NCBI RefSeq assembly: GCF_029360705.1
Contig: NZ_JARKMX010000008.1
Span: 3,402,202 to 3,466,201 of the forward strand
Length of the DNA: 64,000 bases
Reading direction: 5' to 3'
DNA from: Paraflavitalea pollutisoli
GTDB taxonomy: Bacteria > Bacteroidota > Bacteroidia > Chitinophagales > Chitinophagaceae
The position numbers were made by a program, and so were the translations under genes. The notes below the pieces were generated by a model. The model ran no database searches, was not told where the DNA came from, and saw only the letters and a list, made by a program, of their open reading frames with translations. Shown one piece after another: positions 57,159 to 64,000 of this stretch; within the stretch, counting starts at the first letter, position 1, and the number at the start of each line of letters is the position of its first letter.

Positions 57159-57620
57159 ATGGACTGGAATACAGAACTGATCTTGATCTTCCGAACTTTG
57201 CTGTCCTGCTTACTGGGAGCGGCCATCGGTATCGAGCGCGAATTTCATGGAAAGGAAGCCGGTATCCGAACTTATGCTGCTGTAGCACTCGGATCTTGCA
57301 CCTTCGGGCTCATTTCCCAGCATGTAGGACCTGTTGTAGATACCCGGATCGCCTCTACGGTAGTGACGGGTATCGGCTTCTTGGGAGCTGGTATCATTTT
57401 TAAGGAGAATAGCCGGGTATCGGGGCTCACTACAGCTGCTACTATATGGAGTACAGCAGCCATGGCATTGGCCATAGCATTTGGCATGTATATATTGGGA
57501 ATACTGACCGCTGTTATTATATTTATTACACTTGTCGTACATGATCTGCCATTTTGGAAACGTTTTAAGGAAAAATTCTCCCGGCAACATGATACAAAAG
57601 ATAGCGGAGGTAGTATTTAA
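57159..57620 (+). CDS. MgtC/SapB-family membrane protein
   Basis: This 153-residue protein has four or five TM helices: LILIFRTLLSCLLGAAIGIE followed by REFHGKEAGIRTYAAVALGS, then GIGFLGAGIIFKENSRVSGL, and TTAATIWSTAAMALAIAFGM. GIERE...AG.RT and GFLGAG.I......V.GLTTAA..W are the hallmarks of MgtC/SapB. It lacks the C-terminal cytoplasmic ACT-like domain of Salmonella MgtC, as the short SapB types do. These proteins are linked to Mg2+ homeostasis and modulation of membrane ATPases. It ends the rightward run of metal-related genes before the arsenic cluster. Confidence 0.9.
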   Translation: MDWNTELILIFRTLLSCLLGAAIGIEREFHGKEAGIRTYAAVALGSCTFGLISQHVGPVVDTRIASTVVTGIGFLGAGIIFKENSRVSGLTTAATIWSTAAMALAIAFGMYILGILTAVIIFITLVVHDLPFWKRFKEKFSRQHDTKDSGGSI

Positions 57621-57890
57621 TGCTATCCTTCGGCTTTGTGTCCCAAAATACCTTTTCCAACCTTCCCTTTGTATCAGGAGCTGGCGTTTCATTCAGTTTT
57701 AGTTTCCAATAATGCAGATCGAGATCAATTGTATACATTTCGTCAAAAAAAAGCATTTTGAAGAAAACATCATACTAAATTTGGATTAGCTTACCTTTTA
57801 TTCAAGATCCTTTTATCATTTGATCAGTTTAAAGTTCATCCATGATTTGTTTCAATTATCTGATACAATCATTCGTTATGGAAAGAAAAG
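57621..57890. other. Intergenic stretch between the metal and arsenic clusters
   Basis: About 270 bases with no convincing gene. A leftward 63-codon frame (57565-57756) overlaps the end of the MgtC-like gene; its product (MYTIDLDLHYWKLKLNETPA...) resembles nothing known, and no ribosome-binding site is seen, so it is not annotated. The right end leads into the arsR promoter. Confidence 0.5.
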
Positions 57891-57922
57891 TTTGGCGGAA
57901 GTTTCATACTATCGTAATATTG
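57891..57922 (+). promoter_or_regulatory. Promoter of the arsenic operon
   Basis: TTTG (57891-57894), a 20-base spacer and TAATATTG (57915-57922, seven of eight consensus positions) form a well-spaced Bacteroidetes promoter. The -7 box lies inside the ArsR-operator-like palindrome at 57911-57926, so repressor binding would block initiation directly. The ATG of arsR at 57934 leaves a very short leader. Confidence 0.7.
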
Positions 57923-57926
57923 CGAT
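57911..57926. promoter_or_regulatory. ArsR operator, copy 1
   Basis: ATCGTAATATTGCGAT is a palindrome with one mismatched pair (ATCGyAAT-ATTGCGAT). It overlaps the -7 box of arsR and recurs, nearly unchanged, before arsM (58285-58300), which marks it as the likely ArsR-binding site. Confidence 0.75.
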
Positions 57927-57933
57927 ATAATAG

Positions 57934-58263
57934 ATGGGACTTACAAAATCAGAGATATTCACAGAGAAGCAGAACAAACTGGCTCAAATGATGAAGGCTT
58001 TAGCCCACCCGGCCCGGATTGCCATCATTCAGCATTTGGTCAAGACCCAAGCTTGTATTTGTGGTGATCTGGTAGAGGAATTAGGACTGGCTCAGGCCAC
58101 CATAAGCCAGCACCTGAAGGAACTAAAGAATGCTGGTTTGATACAGGGGACCATTGATGGAACCAGTGTTTGTTATTGTATCAGCCCTAAAGCATGGAAC
58201 CAATACAAAGTGGCGTTTGATGCTTTTTTTGTGTCCTTCGATAATAAGGATAGCTGTTGCTGA
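57934..58263 (+). CDS. arsR: ArsR-family metalloid-responsive repressor
   Basis: This 109-residue winged-helix protein starts with AQMMKALAHPARIAIIQHLV, and its recognition helix is AQATISQHLKELKNAGLI. C41-I-C43-G-D in TQACICGDLVEE sits at the place of the arsenic-binding ELCVCDL motif of plasmid ArsR. Two further cysteines at 80 and 82, and C108-C109 at the very end, could supply the third thiol. It represses the operon until As(III) binds. It is the first gene, only 8 bases after a palindromic operator. A second operator copy lies between it and arsM. Confidence 0.92.
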   Translation: MGLTKSEIFTEKQNKLAQMMKALAHPARIAIIQHLVKTQACICGDLVEELGLAQATISQHLKELKNAGLIQGTIDGTSVCYCISPKAWNQYKVAFDAFFVSFDNKDSCC

Positions 58264-58284
58264 TCCTTTTTTTTGCAACACTCT

Positions 58285-58300
58285 ATCGCAATATTGCAAT
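58285..58300. promoter_or_regulatory. ArsR operator, copy 2
   Basis: ATCGCAATATTGCAAT repeats the palindrome at 57911 with two base changes and lies 22 bases before the arsM ATG, just after the arsR stop. It could give arsM its own repressible promoter or act as a roadblock, though no well-spaced TTTG/TAnnTTTG pair is seen here. A T-run (58266-58274) after arsR might partly terminate the first transcript. Confidence 0.7.
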
Positions 58301-58321
58301 AAACCAATAATAATTTAAGTC

Positions 58322-59167
58322 ATGCAAACGAATGAACAACTTAAAGACTTGGTAAAGCAGAAGTACAGCGAAATCGCCCTACAGGATAAAACAGATAACA
58401 CCGCATCCTGCTGTGGATCAAGCTGCTGCTCCATCGAGACTGCAAATATCATGACAGACGATTATTCCAACCTGGAAGGCTACAATCCGGATGCGGATTT
58501 AGGCTTGGGTTGCGGACTTCCCACCCAATTTGCCAAGATCAAAAAAGGGGACGTAGTAATCGACTTGGGATCAGGAGCTGGCAATGATGCATTTGTTGCC
58601 CGTGCAGAAACTGGTGATACTGGTAAGGTGATCGGTATTGACTTTACTCCGGCCATGATCGAGAAAGCCCGGACGAATGCTGAGAAACTGGGCTACCACA
58701 ATGTAGAGTTTCGCCAAGGGGATATTGAGAACATGCCTGTGTCAGCGAACGTGGCTGATGTGATCGTCAGCAATTGCGTACTTAACCTTGTTCCCAATAA
58801 AGACGGCGTTGTCAAAGATATTTACCGGGTATTGAAGCCAGGCGCACATTTCAGCATATCTGATATTGTGCTGGAGGGCAAATTGCCTGCCTCTATTCAA
58901 CAGGCCGCAGAAATGTATGCCGGTTGTGTCTCAGGTGCTATACAAAAGCAGGTCTACCTGGAACTGATCGAGACAAACGGCTTCACTAATGTTACCATTC
59001 AAAAGGAGAAAGCAATCCACATCCCGGACGATATTCTGTCAGGCTATCTTTCAAAAGAAGAAATTGTCCAATTCAGGAATGGCTCAACCGGTATATATAG
59101 CATCACCGTATATGCAGAGAAACCAAATGAAAAAACCGCTTGCTGCGCTCCTGGCTGCTGCAACTAA
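58322..59167 (+). CDS. arsM: Arsenite S-adenosylmethionine methyltransferase
   Basis: This 281-residue protein has the SAM-binding motif [12 protein letters not shown] (81-89 core), [11 protein letters not shown] and the ArsM-specific GLGCG with C64, plus C152 in VSNCVLNL and C202 in AGCVSGAI, which match the three As(III)-binding cysteines of characterised ArsM proteins. Additional Cys-rich clusters at the N-terminus (SCCGSSCCS) and the C-terminus ([10 protein letters not shown]) could capture arsenite. It methylates As(III) to less retained or volatile forms. It lies 58 bases after arsR with an operator between, and 29 bases before acr3. Confidence 0.93.
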   Translation: MQTNEQLKDLVKQKYSEIALQDKTDNTASCCGSSCCSIETANIMTDDYSNLEGYNPDADLGLGCGLPTQFAKIKKGDVVIDLGSGAGNDAFVARAETGDTGKVIGIDFTPAMIEKARTNAEKLGYHNVEFRQGDIENMPVSANVADVIVSNCVLNLVPNKDGVVKDIYRVLKPGAHFSISDIVLEGKLPASIQQAAEMYAGCVSGAIQKQVYLELIETNGFTNVTIQKEKAIHIPDDILSGYLSKEEIVQFRNGSTGIYSITVYAEKPNEKTACCAPGCCN

Positions 59168-59196
59168 CATCATCTATTAACAATAATGAGCCAAAA

Positions 59197-60273
59197 ATGA
59201 GCGCAAGCAACTGCAATCCAGCAACAGAAAGGAAGAAGTTAAATTTTCTTGATCGTTATCTAACCTTGTGGATTTTTCTGGCTATGGCAGTCGGGATTGG
59301 CTTGGGGTATTTTGTTCCCGCTGTGCCTGGTGTAATTAATTCTTATTCCAGTGGCACCACCAACATTCCCCTGGCAATCGGATTGATCCTCATGATGTAT
59401 CCACCGTTGGCGAAAGTGAGGTACGAGCAACTTGGGGAAGTATTTAAGAATACCAAGATCCTGGGTACTTCTCTTTTGTTGAATTGGGTGATCGGCCCTA
59501 TCCTGATGTTCCTGCTGGCCATTTTGTTCTTAAAAGGATCCCCCGAGTATATGATCGGTCTTATTTTGATTGGCCTGGCAAGGTGTATCGCTATGGTTAT
59601 TGTCTGGAATGAACTGGCCGAAGGCAATAGGGAATATGCTGCTGGGTTGGTTGCCATCAATAGCATTTTTCAGGTAACTTTCTTTAGTGTATATGCCTAT
59701 GTCTTTATCACCGTTTTGCCGCCGCTTTTTGGTCTTCGAGGATTAGAGGTAGATATCACTATCGGGCAAATTGCCGAAAGCGTTGCCATATACCTGGGAA
59801 TTCCCTTTGCTGCAGGCGTGCTATCTAGGATCATTTTGATAAAGGCCAAAGGAGATCAATGGTACCAAACGAAGTTTATTCCCTTGATTTCTCCCATCAC
59901 TCTGATAGCCCTGCTTTTTACAATTGTTGTTATGTTTAGCCTGAAGGGAAAGCTCATTGTCCAAATACCAATGGATGTTATCAGGATAGCAATACCGTTG
60001 GTGATTTATTTCGCAATCATGTTCCTGGTTAGTTTCTTCCTAGGCAAAGCATTGGGTGCAGATTATTCCAAAAATGCGTCCATTGCTTTTACGGCAGCAG
60101 GCAACAACTTTGAACTGGCCATCGCTGTAGCCATCGGCGTCTTTGGCATCAACAGCGGGCAGGCTTTTGCCGGAGTGATCGGCCCATTGGTGGAAGTTCC
60201 GGCCCTAATAGCATTGGTCAACGTTGCATTTTGGCTACGCAAAAAATACTATCCCAACACACAAATAGCCTAA
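59197..60273 (+). CDS. acr3: ACR3-family arsenite efflux permease
   Basis: ATG at 59197 ([20 protein letters not shown]) is preferred over one at 59140 inside arsM; it gives 358 residues. About ten TM helices. The conserved arsenite-path cysteine is C130 in [20 protein letters not shown], the best-known ACR3 motif. Other family segments are [40 protein letters not shown] and [19 protein letters not shown]. It exports As(OH)3 driven by the proton motive force and is the main resistance determinant. The gene follows arsM and precedes a metallophosphoesterase gene by 9 bases. Confidence 0.94.
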   Translation: MSASNCNPATERKKLNFLDRYLTLWIFLAMAVGIGLGYFVPAVPGVINSYSSGTTNIPLAIGLILMMYPPLAKVRYEQLGEVFKNTKILGTSLLLNWVIGPILMFLLAILFLKGSPEYMIGLILIGLARCIAMVIVWNELAEGNREYAAGLVAINSIFQVTFFSVYAYVFITVLPPLFGLRGLEVDITIGQIAESVAIYLGIPFAAGVLSRIILIKAKGDQWYQTKFIPLISPITLIALLFTIVVMFSLKGKLIVQIPMDVIRIAIPLVIYFAIMFLVSFFLGKALGADYSKNASIAFTAAGNNFELAIAVAIGVFGINSGQAFAGVIGPLVEVPALIALVNVAFWLRKKYYPNTQIA

Positions 60274-60282
60274 CTACTCAAT

Positions 60283-61056
60283 ATGAAAATTGCACTATTC
60301 TCAGACATTCATGCCAACCTGCCCGCGCTGGAAGCCTTCTTTGCAGATCTCGACACTAAAAAGCCTGATGCAGTGTACTGCCTGGGTGATCTCGTAGGCT
60401 ATAACATCTGGCCCAATGAAGTGATAAACGCCATCAGGCAGAGAGGTATTCCTACCATTGCTGGTAACTACGATTTTGGTATCGGCAGGACAAGTGATGA
60501 TTGTGGTTGTGCTTATAAAACAGACGATGAAAAAGCCAACGGGGCTGTTTCCATATCGTTTACCAACCAACTTGTAAAGGACGATGAAAGGAAATACCTG
60601 CGTAGCCTGCCAGCTCATATAAAAGTTGAGTTCCAACTGAATAGTGATAAGCTCAATCTATTGCTGGTACATGGTAGCCCCCGGAAGATTAATGAATACC
60701 TGTTTGAAGACCGCGAGGAAAAGAGCCTGCTGCGTATTATGCAGGATGCAGATGCTGATATTATGTGTTTTGGCCATACCCATAAGCCATACCACCGGGT
60801 ATTGGAAATTGACGAATCCAACCATAATCGTTACCGCCATGCTATCAATATAGGCTCAGTTGGTAAGCCGAAAGATGGCGATCAGCGCGGAGGATATGTT
60901 TTGCTGCATATCGACGAAACCAGCTCTATTCTGCAAAAGGATTCGATCAAAGTAGAATTTGTCAGATTTACTTATCATGTTGAAAAGGCCGCTAAAGCCG
61001 TAGAGGATAGTCTGTTACCGAATGCGTATGCTGAAAGTTTAAGAAAAGGAGTATAA
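60283..61056 (+). CDS. Metallophosphoesterase, arsenic cluster copy 1
   Basis: This 257-residue protein has the calcineurin-like motifs D8-x-H10 (FSDIHANLPALEAF), GD (CLGDLVGY, D36), a GN.D motif (GNYDFG, 61-64) and GHTHKPYH near residue 165. The GNHD histidine is tyrosine here, and a CGC pair follows (TSDDCGCAYKTDDEK, C74 and C76). I recall the GNYD...DDCGCAY form in a group of YfcE-like proteins, so it is probably a subfamily feature rather than decay. The substrate is unknown; the cysteines might bind arsenic. Position 9 bases after acr3 ties it to the ars operon. It is a paralogue of the next gene (about 50 percent identical over the N-terminus by eye). Confidence 0.88.
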   Translation: MKIALFSDIHANLPALEAFFADLDTKKPDAVYCLGDLVGYNIWPNEVINAIRQRGIPTIAGNYDFGIGRTSDDCGCAYKTDDEKANGAVSISFTNQLVKDDERKYLRSLPAHIKVEFQLNSDKLNLLLVHGSPRKINEYLFEDREEKSLLRIMQDADADIMCFGHTHKPYHRVLEIDESNHNRYRHAINIGSVGKPKDGDQRGGYVLLHIDETSSILQKDSIKVEFVRFTYHVEKAAKAVEDSLLPNAYAESLRKGV

Positions 61057-61065
61057 ACCACCAAC

Positions 61066-61806
61066 ATGAAGATTGTATTATTCTCAGACATACATGCCAA
61101 TCTGCCTGCTTTTGAAAAGGCATTGAACCTGATTGATCAACTACAGCCTGACGCCATTTATTGCCTGGGAGACCTGGTGGGTTACCATGTCTGGCCCAAT
61201 GAGGTGATCAACGAAATACGTAAAAGAGGTATACCTACTATTGCAGGCAATCATGATGCAAAGGTAAAAAAGCTATCAGATGCGCAACTGGCGGAACCGG
61301 GTAAAAACTATGCGTACAGCCTCATTGGAACTGATGAAAAAAAGTATCTCGCCACTCTTCCTGCTCATATCCGGGTAGAGTATCAATTGAACAATGATTT
61401 GCTGACACTGTTGGGGGTGCATGGCAGTCCAGACAGCAATGATGAGTATCTATTGCAGGATAAGGATGAGACTGCCTTTTTAGAAGTTTTCCGGAAATCC
61501 AATGCGAATATACTCTGCTTTGGTCATTCCCATAAACCCTACCACAGAGTATTGACAGATCAGGCAGAAGGACAGACCAGGTACAAACATGCTATCAATA
61601 TTGGCTCTATTGGCAAGCCCAAAGACGGCACACCGAATGGTTGCTTTGCTGTCATTACTATAACTGAGAATACATCAGTCAATGATGCAGACAGCCTGCA
61701 AGTCGAGCTGATCCACTTCGAGTATGACGTAGAAAAGGCCGCAAAGGCAATTGAAGATAGCCCGTTATCAAACGAGTTTGCTGACATGCTTAGGAAAGGA
61801 TACTAA
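61066..61806 (+). CDS. Metallophosphoesterase, arsenic cluster copy 2
   Basis: This 246-residue protein has the same architecture as its upstream neighbour: FSDIHANLPAFEKA (D8, H10), CLGDLVGYHVWPNEVI, GHSHKPYHRV and GSIGKPKDG near the C-terminus. It has the standard GNHD motif at 61-64 and lacks the CGC pair. It clearly arose by tandem duplication with divergence of the active-site loop. It starts 9 bases after the first copy. What the pair hydrolyses is unknown; candidates include phospho- or arseno-esters, purely by context. Confidence 0.88.
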   Translation: MKIVLFSDIHANLPAFEKALNLIDQLQPDAIYCLGDLVGYHVWPNEVINEIRKRGIPTIAGNHDAKVKKLSDAQLAEPGKNYAYSLIGTDEKKYLATLPAHIRVEYQLNNDLLTLLGVHGSPDSNDEYLLQDKDETAFLEVFRKSNANILCFGHSHKPYHRVLTDQAEGQTRYKHAINIGSIGKPKDGTPNGCFAVITITENTSVNDADSLQVELIHFEYDVEKAAKAIEDSPLSNEFADMLRKGY

Positions 61807-61817
61807 ATTAACTGTTT

Positions 61818-62192
61818 ATGGAAACGATACAACGTAAATATTCCCCTGAACATACCTGGATTGAGGTCAATGGCAACATGGGAACTATAGGCATATCGGA
61901 ATTTGCTCAAAGCGAATTGGGAGAGATTGTTTATATAGACTTACCAATGGTAGGATTAACGTTCCAGCAAAATACGGTGTTCGGCAGTATAGAAGCTCTT
62001 AAAACGGTTAGTGATCTTTTTACGCCCGTGTCTGGAAAAGTAGTAGAGATTAATGGAGTATTGAAAAATGAGCCAACTCTTGTTAATACTGCGCCATTTT
62101 CAGATGGCTGGTTAATAAAGGTGGAATTGCTGGATATGGCACAGTTAGGCAACCTGCTGTTTGAGGCAGATTATAACAACCGAAACCAGTAA
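61818..62192 (+). CDS. GcvH-like lipoyl carrier protein in the arsenic cluster
   Basis: This 124-residue protein aligns by eye over its full length with glycine-cleavage H proteins: YSPEHTWIEVNGNMGTIGIS, SELGEIVYIDLPMVGLTF, then SIEALKTVSDLFTPVSGKVV with the lipoyl-accepting lysine K62, and DGWLIKVELLDMAQLGNLLF. No glycine-cleavage P, T or L protein gene is near. It lies 11 bases after the second phosphoesterase in the arsenic operon and before the operon terminator. Free H-like proteins serve other lipoate chemistry in some bacteria. Since As(III) binds the dithiol of dihydrolipoate tightly, it could be a replacement target, a scavenger or a carrier; this is inference. Confidence 0.88.
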   Translation: METIQRKYSPEHTWIEVNGNMGTIGISEFAQSELGEIVYIDLPMVGLTFQQNTVFGSIEALKTVSDLFTPVSGKVVEINGVLKNEPTLVNTAPFSDGWLIKVELLDMAQLGNLLFEADYNNRNQ

Positions 62193-62240
62193 TCTGTCCA
62201 AAAATAAAGCATCAAAATAACTACCAAGATAGTCATGAAG

Positions 62241-62265
62241 CACCGGTCAACTACCGGTGTTTTTT
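62241..62265 (+). terminator. Intrinsic terminator of the arsenic operon
   Basis: CACCGG-TCAACTA-CCGGTG followed by six T. It lies 48 bases after the GcvH-like stop, separating arsR-arsM-acr3-phosphoesterases-gcvH from arsN2. Confidence 0.88.
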
Positions 62266-62295
62266 GCTATATTAGAAGTAAGCAAATTTCATATT

Positions 62296-62730
62296 ATGCG
62301 AATTACTGATGCAACTCAGGATATGCGACAACAGATAGTGTCCCTTTTGCAAGGTGATCATCTTCCAGTGGATGACTTACCAGAAGTGTTGGATAACTTT
62401 TTCGTGGCTATTGACCAGGATGCGCCGGTAGGCGTTATTGGCATGGAAACGTACGGTCAATATGGTCTTTTACGGTCAATGGTTGTCCATCCTGAATATA
62501 GACGTAATAATATTGCATCAACATTGGTTTCCAGACTGGAGAAGAAAGCGGCTAAGTCGGGAATCGCTGAATTATACCTGCTTACAGAAACCGCATCCGG
62601 TTACTTTCAGAAAAAGGGCTTTGAAGTGATTGACCGGAAATCAGTACCTCAACCGATAACTAAATCATCAGAGTTCTCTCACGTTTGCCCAGTAAGCGCC
62701 ATTGTTATGAAAAAGGATCTAATTAACTAA
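62296..62730 (+). CDS. arsN2: ArsN2-like GNAT acetyltransferase
   Basis: ATG at 62296 (MRITDATQDMRQQIVSLLQG) gives 144 residues. The GNAT core is LLRSMVVHPEYRRNNIASTL (acetyl-CoA loop RRNNIAS), followed by LYLLTETASGYFQKKGFEVI and the ending FSHVCPVSAIVMKK. The series LRS.VV.P..R...I...L, LYLLTETA..(Y/F)F...GF and CP.SA..M is characteristic of ArsN2 proteins of arsenic operons, which are thought to acetylate and so detoxify organoarsenicals. The A.VGVIGMETYGQYGLLRS segment also fits. It starts 30 bases after the terminator, so it needs its own promoter or read-through. It converges on the TonB-receptor gene. Confidence 0.87.
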   Translation: MRITDATQDMRQQIVSLLQGDHLPVDDLPEVLDNFFVAIDQDAPVGVIGMETYGQYGLLRSMVVHPEYRRNNIASTLVSRLEKKAAKSGIAELYLLTETASGYFQKKGFEVIDRKSVPQPITKSSEFSHVCPVSAIVMKKDLIN

Positions 62731-62787
62731 TTTGAAATATCGAATATTTTTTAGTTCTGTCATAGGTTTTATACTTTATAACAAAGG

Positions 62788-64000
62788 TTACTTTAATTTG
62801 AATCTCCATCCGGCATAAAACATTCTACCTGTAATGGGAGCCCATACTAATGATGCATCAAAGTAAGGGCTGAATGGCTGGTCAGCGGCTATAATCGGAT
62901 CTTTTTGAAAATAATTAGTCAAATTTTCCGCACCTATGTAAAAATCCATCGGGTGTTTTTTGCCAACCGTCTTGCTTACTTGTGTATTCATGAGTATATA
63001 ATCCGGAGAGTATTGCTGCTTCTGATAAGGGAAAGGATTAGCATCTGTAACTGGTAGCCTTTTTCTGCCATTGTAATTGATGGTATAATCCAGCTTCCAT
63101 CCATTAATCGAATAAGCCAGGTTGGCAAAAGCCCTGTCTGGAGCTATGAATGGTCTCTGAAGCAGCTTATTGCTATATGTGGTCTTAACGTCATAATACC
63201 GATAAGCCAATCTTACATCTACCTTTTTGATCGGCTCGAAGTTTAGTTCAGCCTGAAAACTATTTGAATAAGACTTGCCTTTCAAATTGTAGAACTTTAC
63301 CTGCCGAACATCTTCAAGATCAACTACGACCTGATCAGTAAAATCGTTCCGATAATAGTCAAGGCTTGCGGTAGCCTCCCGATCAAAAAGCCTTAGTTTT
63401 TGATCAATCGTGATGCCTTTATTCCATGCTATTTCTGGATTCAGGCCGTAGGCTTTCCCTGGTTGACCATTAAGAATATTAACTTGCCTCGAACTAACAA
63501 AAACACTGCTGTTTTCTGCAAAAATATTCGCAGTTCGTTGCCCTCTTCCAGCACTCACCCGTATGGTAGTACCGGTAACAGGCTCATATCGCACATGCAG
63601 CCTGGGTGTTACAAATAGGCCGAACAGGTTGTTGTGATCGACCCGAAAGCCCGCCACAGTACTAAACTTTTCTGAGGGTGTATAGGTATATTCAAAAAAA
63701 GCACCAGGAACGACTTCACGGCGTTCATAAGGAGCCTTCCTGAAGTCTTCCTTATACTTATCGTATTGAAAGCTGATACCCGTTCTGAATTTATGTATTG
63801 TACTGCTAATAATCGACTGATAGATAAGGTTTGCATACAAACTTTGTTGACTGGCATTGTAGCCAGTCAAACCAAAATATGAATCCTGATGATGACCGAA
63901 AGCCGATACCTGTAGGCCAATACTTTTGTAAACCTTTTGTGGAAACACATATCCGATCTTAGCAAAAGCCTCATATCGTTGCGTGTTAATGCCAATCCCA
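62788..64000 (-). CDS. TonB-dependent receptor, C-terminal part (cut by window edge)
   Basis: The leftward frame is open from the window's last base to TAA at 62788, about 403 codons, so the signal peptide, plug and first barrel strands lie outside. The visible part is a chain of barrel strands with alternating aromatic and charged residues (FRTGISFQYDKYKEDF, EKFSTVAGFRVDHNNLFGLF, VDVRLAYRYYDVKTTY) and the C-terminal strand ITGRMFYAGWRFKLK ending close to an aromatic. RVSAGRGQRTANIFAENSSV, LNPEIAWNKGITIDQKLRLF and YSPDYILMNTQVSKTVGKKH fit receptors of the CirA/FecA-like, non-SusC kind, many of which take up siderophore- or cofactor-bound metals. It converges with arsN2. Confidence 0.88.
   Translation of the reverse strand, partial: GIGINTQRYEAFAKIGYVFPQKVYKSIGLQVSAFGHHQDSYFGLTGYNASQQSLYANLIYQSIISSTIHKFRTGISFQYDKYKEDFRKAPYERREVVPGAFFEYTYTPSEKFSTVAGFRVDHNNLFGLFVTPRLHVRYEPVTGTTIRVSAGRGQRTANIFAENSSVFVSSRQVNILNGQPGKAYGLNPEIAWNKGITIDQKLRLFDREATASLDYYRNDFTDQVVVDLEDVRQVKFYNLKGKSYSNSFQAELNFEPIKKVDVRLAYRYYDVKTTYSNKLLQRPFIAPDRAFANLAYSINGWKLDYTINYNGRKRLPVTDANPFPYQKQQYSPDYILMNTQVSKTVGKKHPMDFYIGAENLTNYFQKDPIIAADQPFSPYFDASLVWAPITGRMFYAGWRFKLK

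Noticed and set aside
57565-57756. Leftward 63-codon frame after the MgtC-like gene
   Set aside because: Overlaps the end of the MgtC-like gene, has no ribosome-binding site or recognisable product; may be a chance frame or a relic.
1-64000. CRISPR arrays, tRNA or rRNA genes, insertion sequences, integrase
   Set aside because: No regularly spaced repeats, tRNA-like cloverleaf, rRNA sequence, transposase or tyrosine-recombinase motifs were recognised on either strand.

Overview
The window looks like part of a Bacteroidota chromosome, most probably of the Chitinophagaceae or close relatives. The evidence is SusC/SusD outer-membrane genes, CTnDOT-type conjugation genes (TraE/TraF/TraG, RteC, a YWFCY-type coupling protein), an RND pump fused to its outer-membrane channel, and promoter-like sequences of the Bacteroidetes form TTTG-N19-21-TAnnTTTG. 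Most of it reads as the interior of an integrative conjugative element (ICE) loaded with cargo. No integrase, att site, tRNA, rRNA, insertion sequence or CRISPR array was seen, so the element's ends lie outside the window or were not recognisable.

Layout. 1-2.4 kb: leftward transfer genes traE, traF and the 5' part of traG. 2.6-5.8 kb: rteC and unknown genes. 6.2-10.9 kb: first defence-like block (HEPN protein with an RNKFQH motif, patatin lipase with a small coiled-coil partner, fused nucleotidyltransferase-HEPN protein, XRE regulator). 11.3-15.9 kb: SusC/SusD nutrient-uptake pair, followed by a Crp-like regulator and small unknown genes. 18.6-24 kb: secreted or envelope proteins, a MauE-like membrane protein with a small secreted protein, and an AraC regulator. 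24.1-28.6 kb: second defence block, a tight leftward operon abiH-hamA-hamB (Hachiman plus AbiH). 29.4-35.6 kb: ICE accessory cluster of short genes (two J-domain proteins, SWIM zinc finger, DUF3560, MutS-domain-I-like, nuclease-like, primase), several followed by strong RNA hairpins. 35.7-39.5 kb: mobilisation module with a candidate oriT, MobC-like protein, relaxase and coupling ATPase. 39.6-42.0 kb: third defence-like block (AbiV-family HEPN protein and a second HEPN-like protein).

42.5-62.7 kb is metal and metalloid cargo. A leftward operon encodes a di-heme cytochrome, a Rieske protein and a porin. Facing away from it, a long rightward cluster encodes a DUF6660-like lipoprotein, a CusA-OMF fusion, a CusB adaptor, a P1B ATPase, a CmoA-like methyltransferase, a membrane methyltransferase, a bestrophin and an MgtC-like protein. 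An arsenic cluster follows: arsR, arsM, acr3, two metallophosphoesterases and a GcvH-like lipoyl carrier, then arsN2. Two near-identical palindromes upstream of arsR and arsM look like ArsR operators, and the first overlaps the -7 box. The window ends inside a leftward TonB-dependent receptor.

The most interesting observations are the three separate defence blocks inside one conjugative element (especially AbiH joined to Hachiman and the AbiV pair), the lipoyl carrier and phosphoesterases in the arsenic cluster, the nested inverted repeats of the probable oriT, and the repeated intercistronic hairpins. Functions were assigned by reading motifs; no database search was possible.
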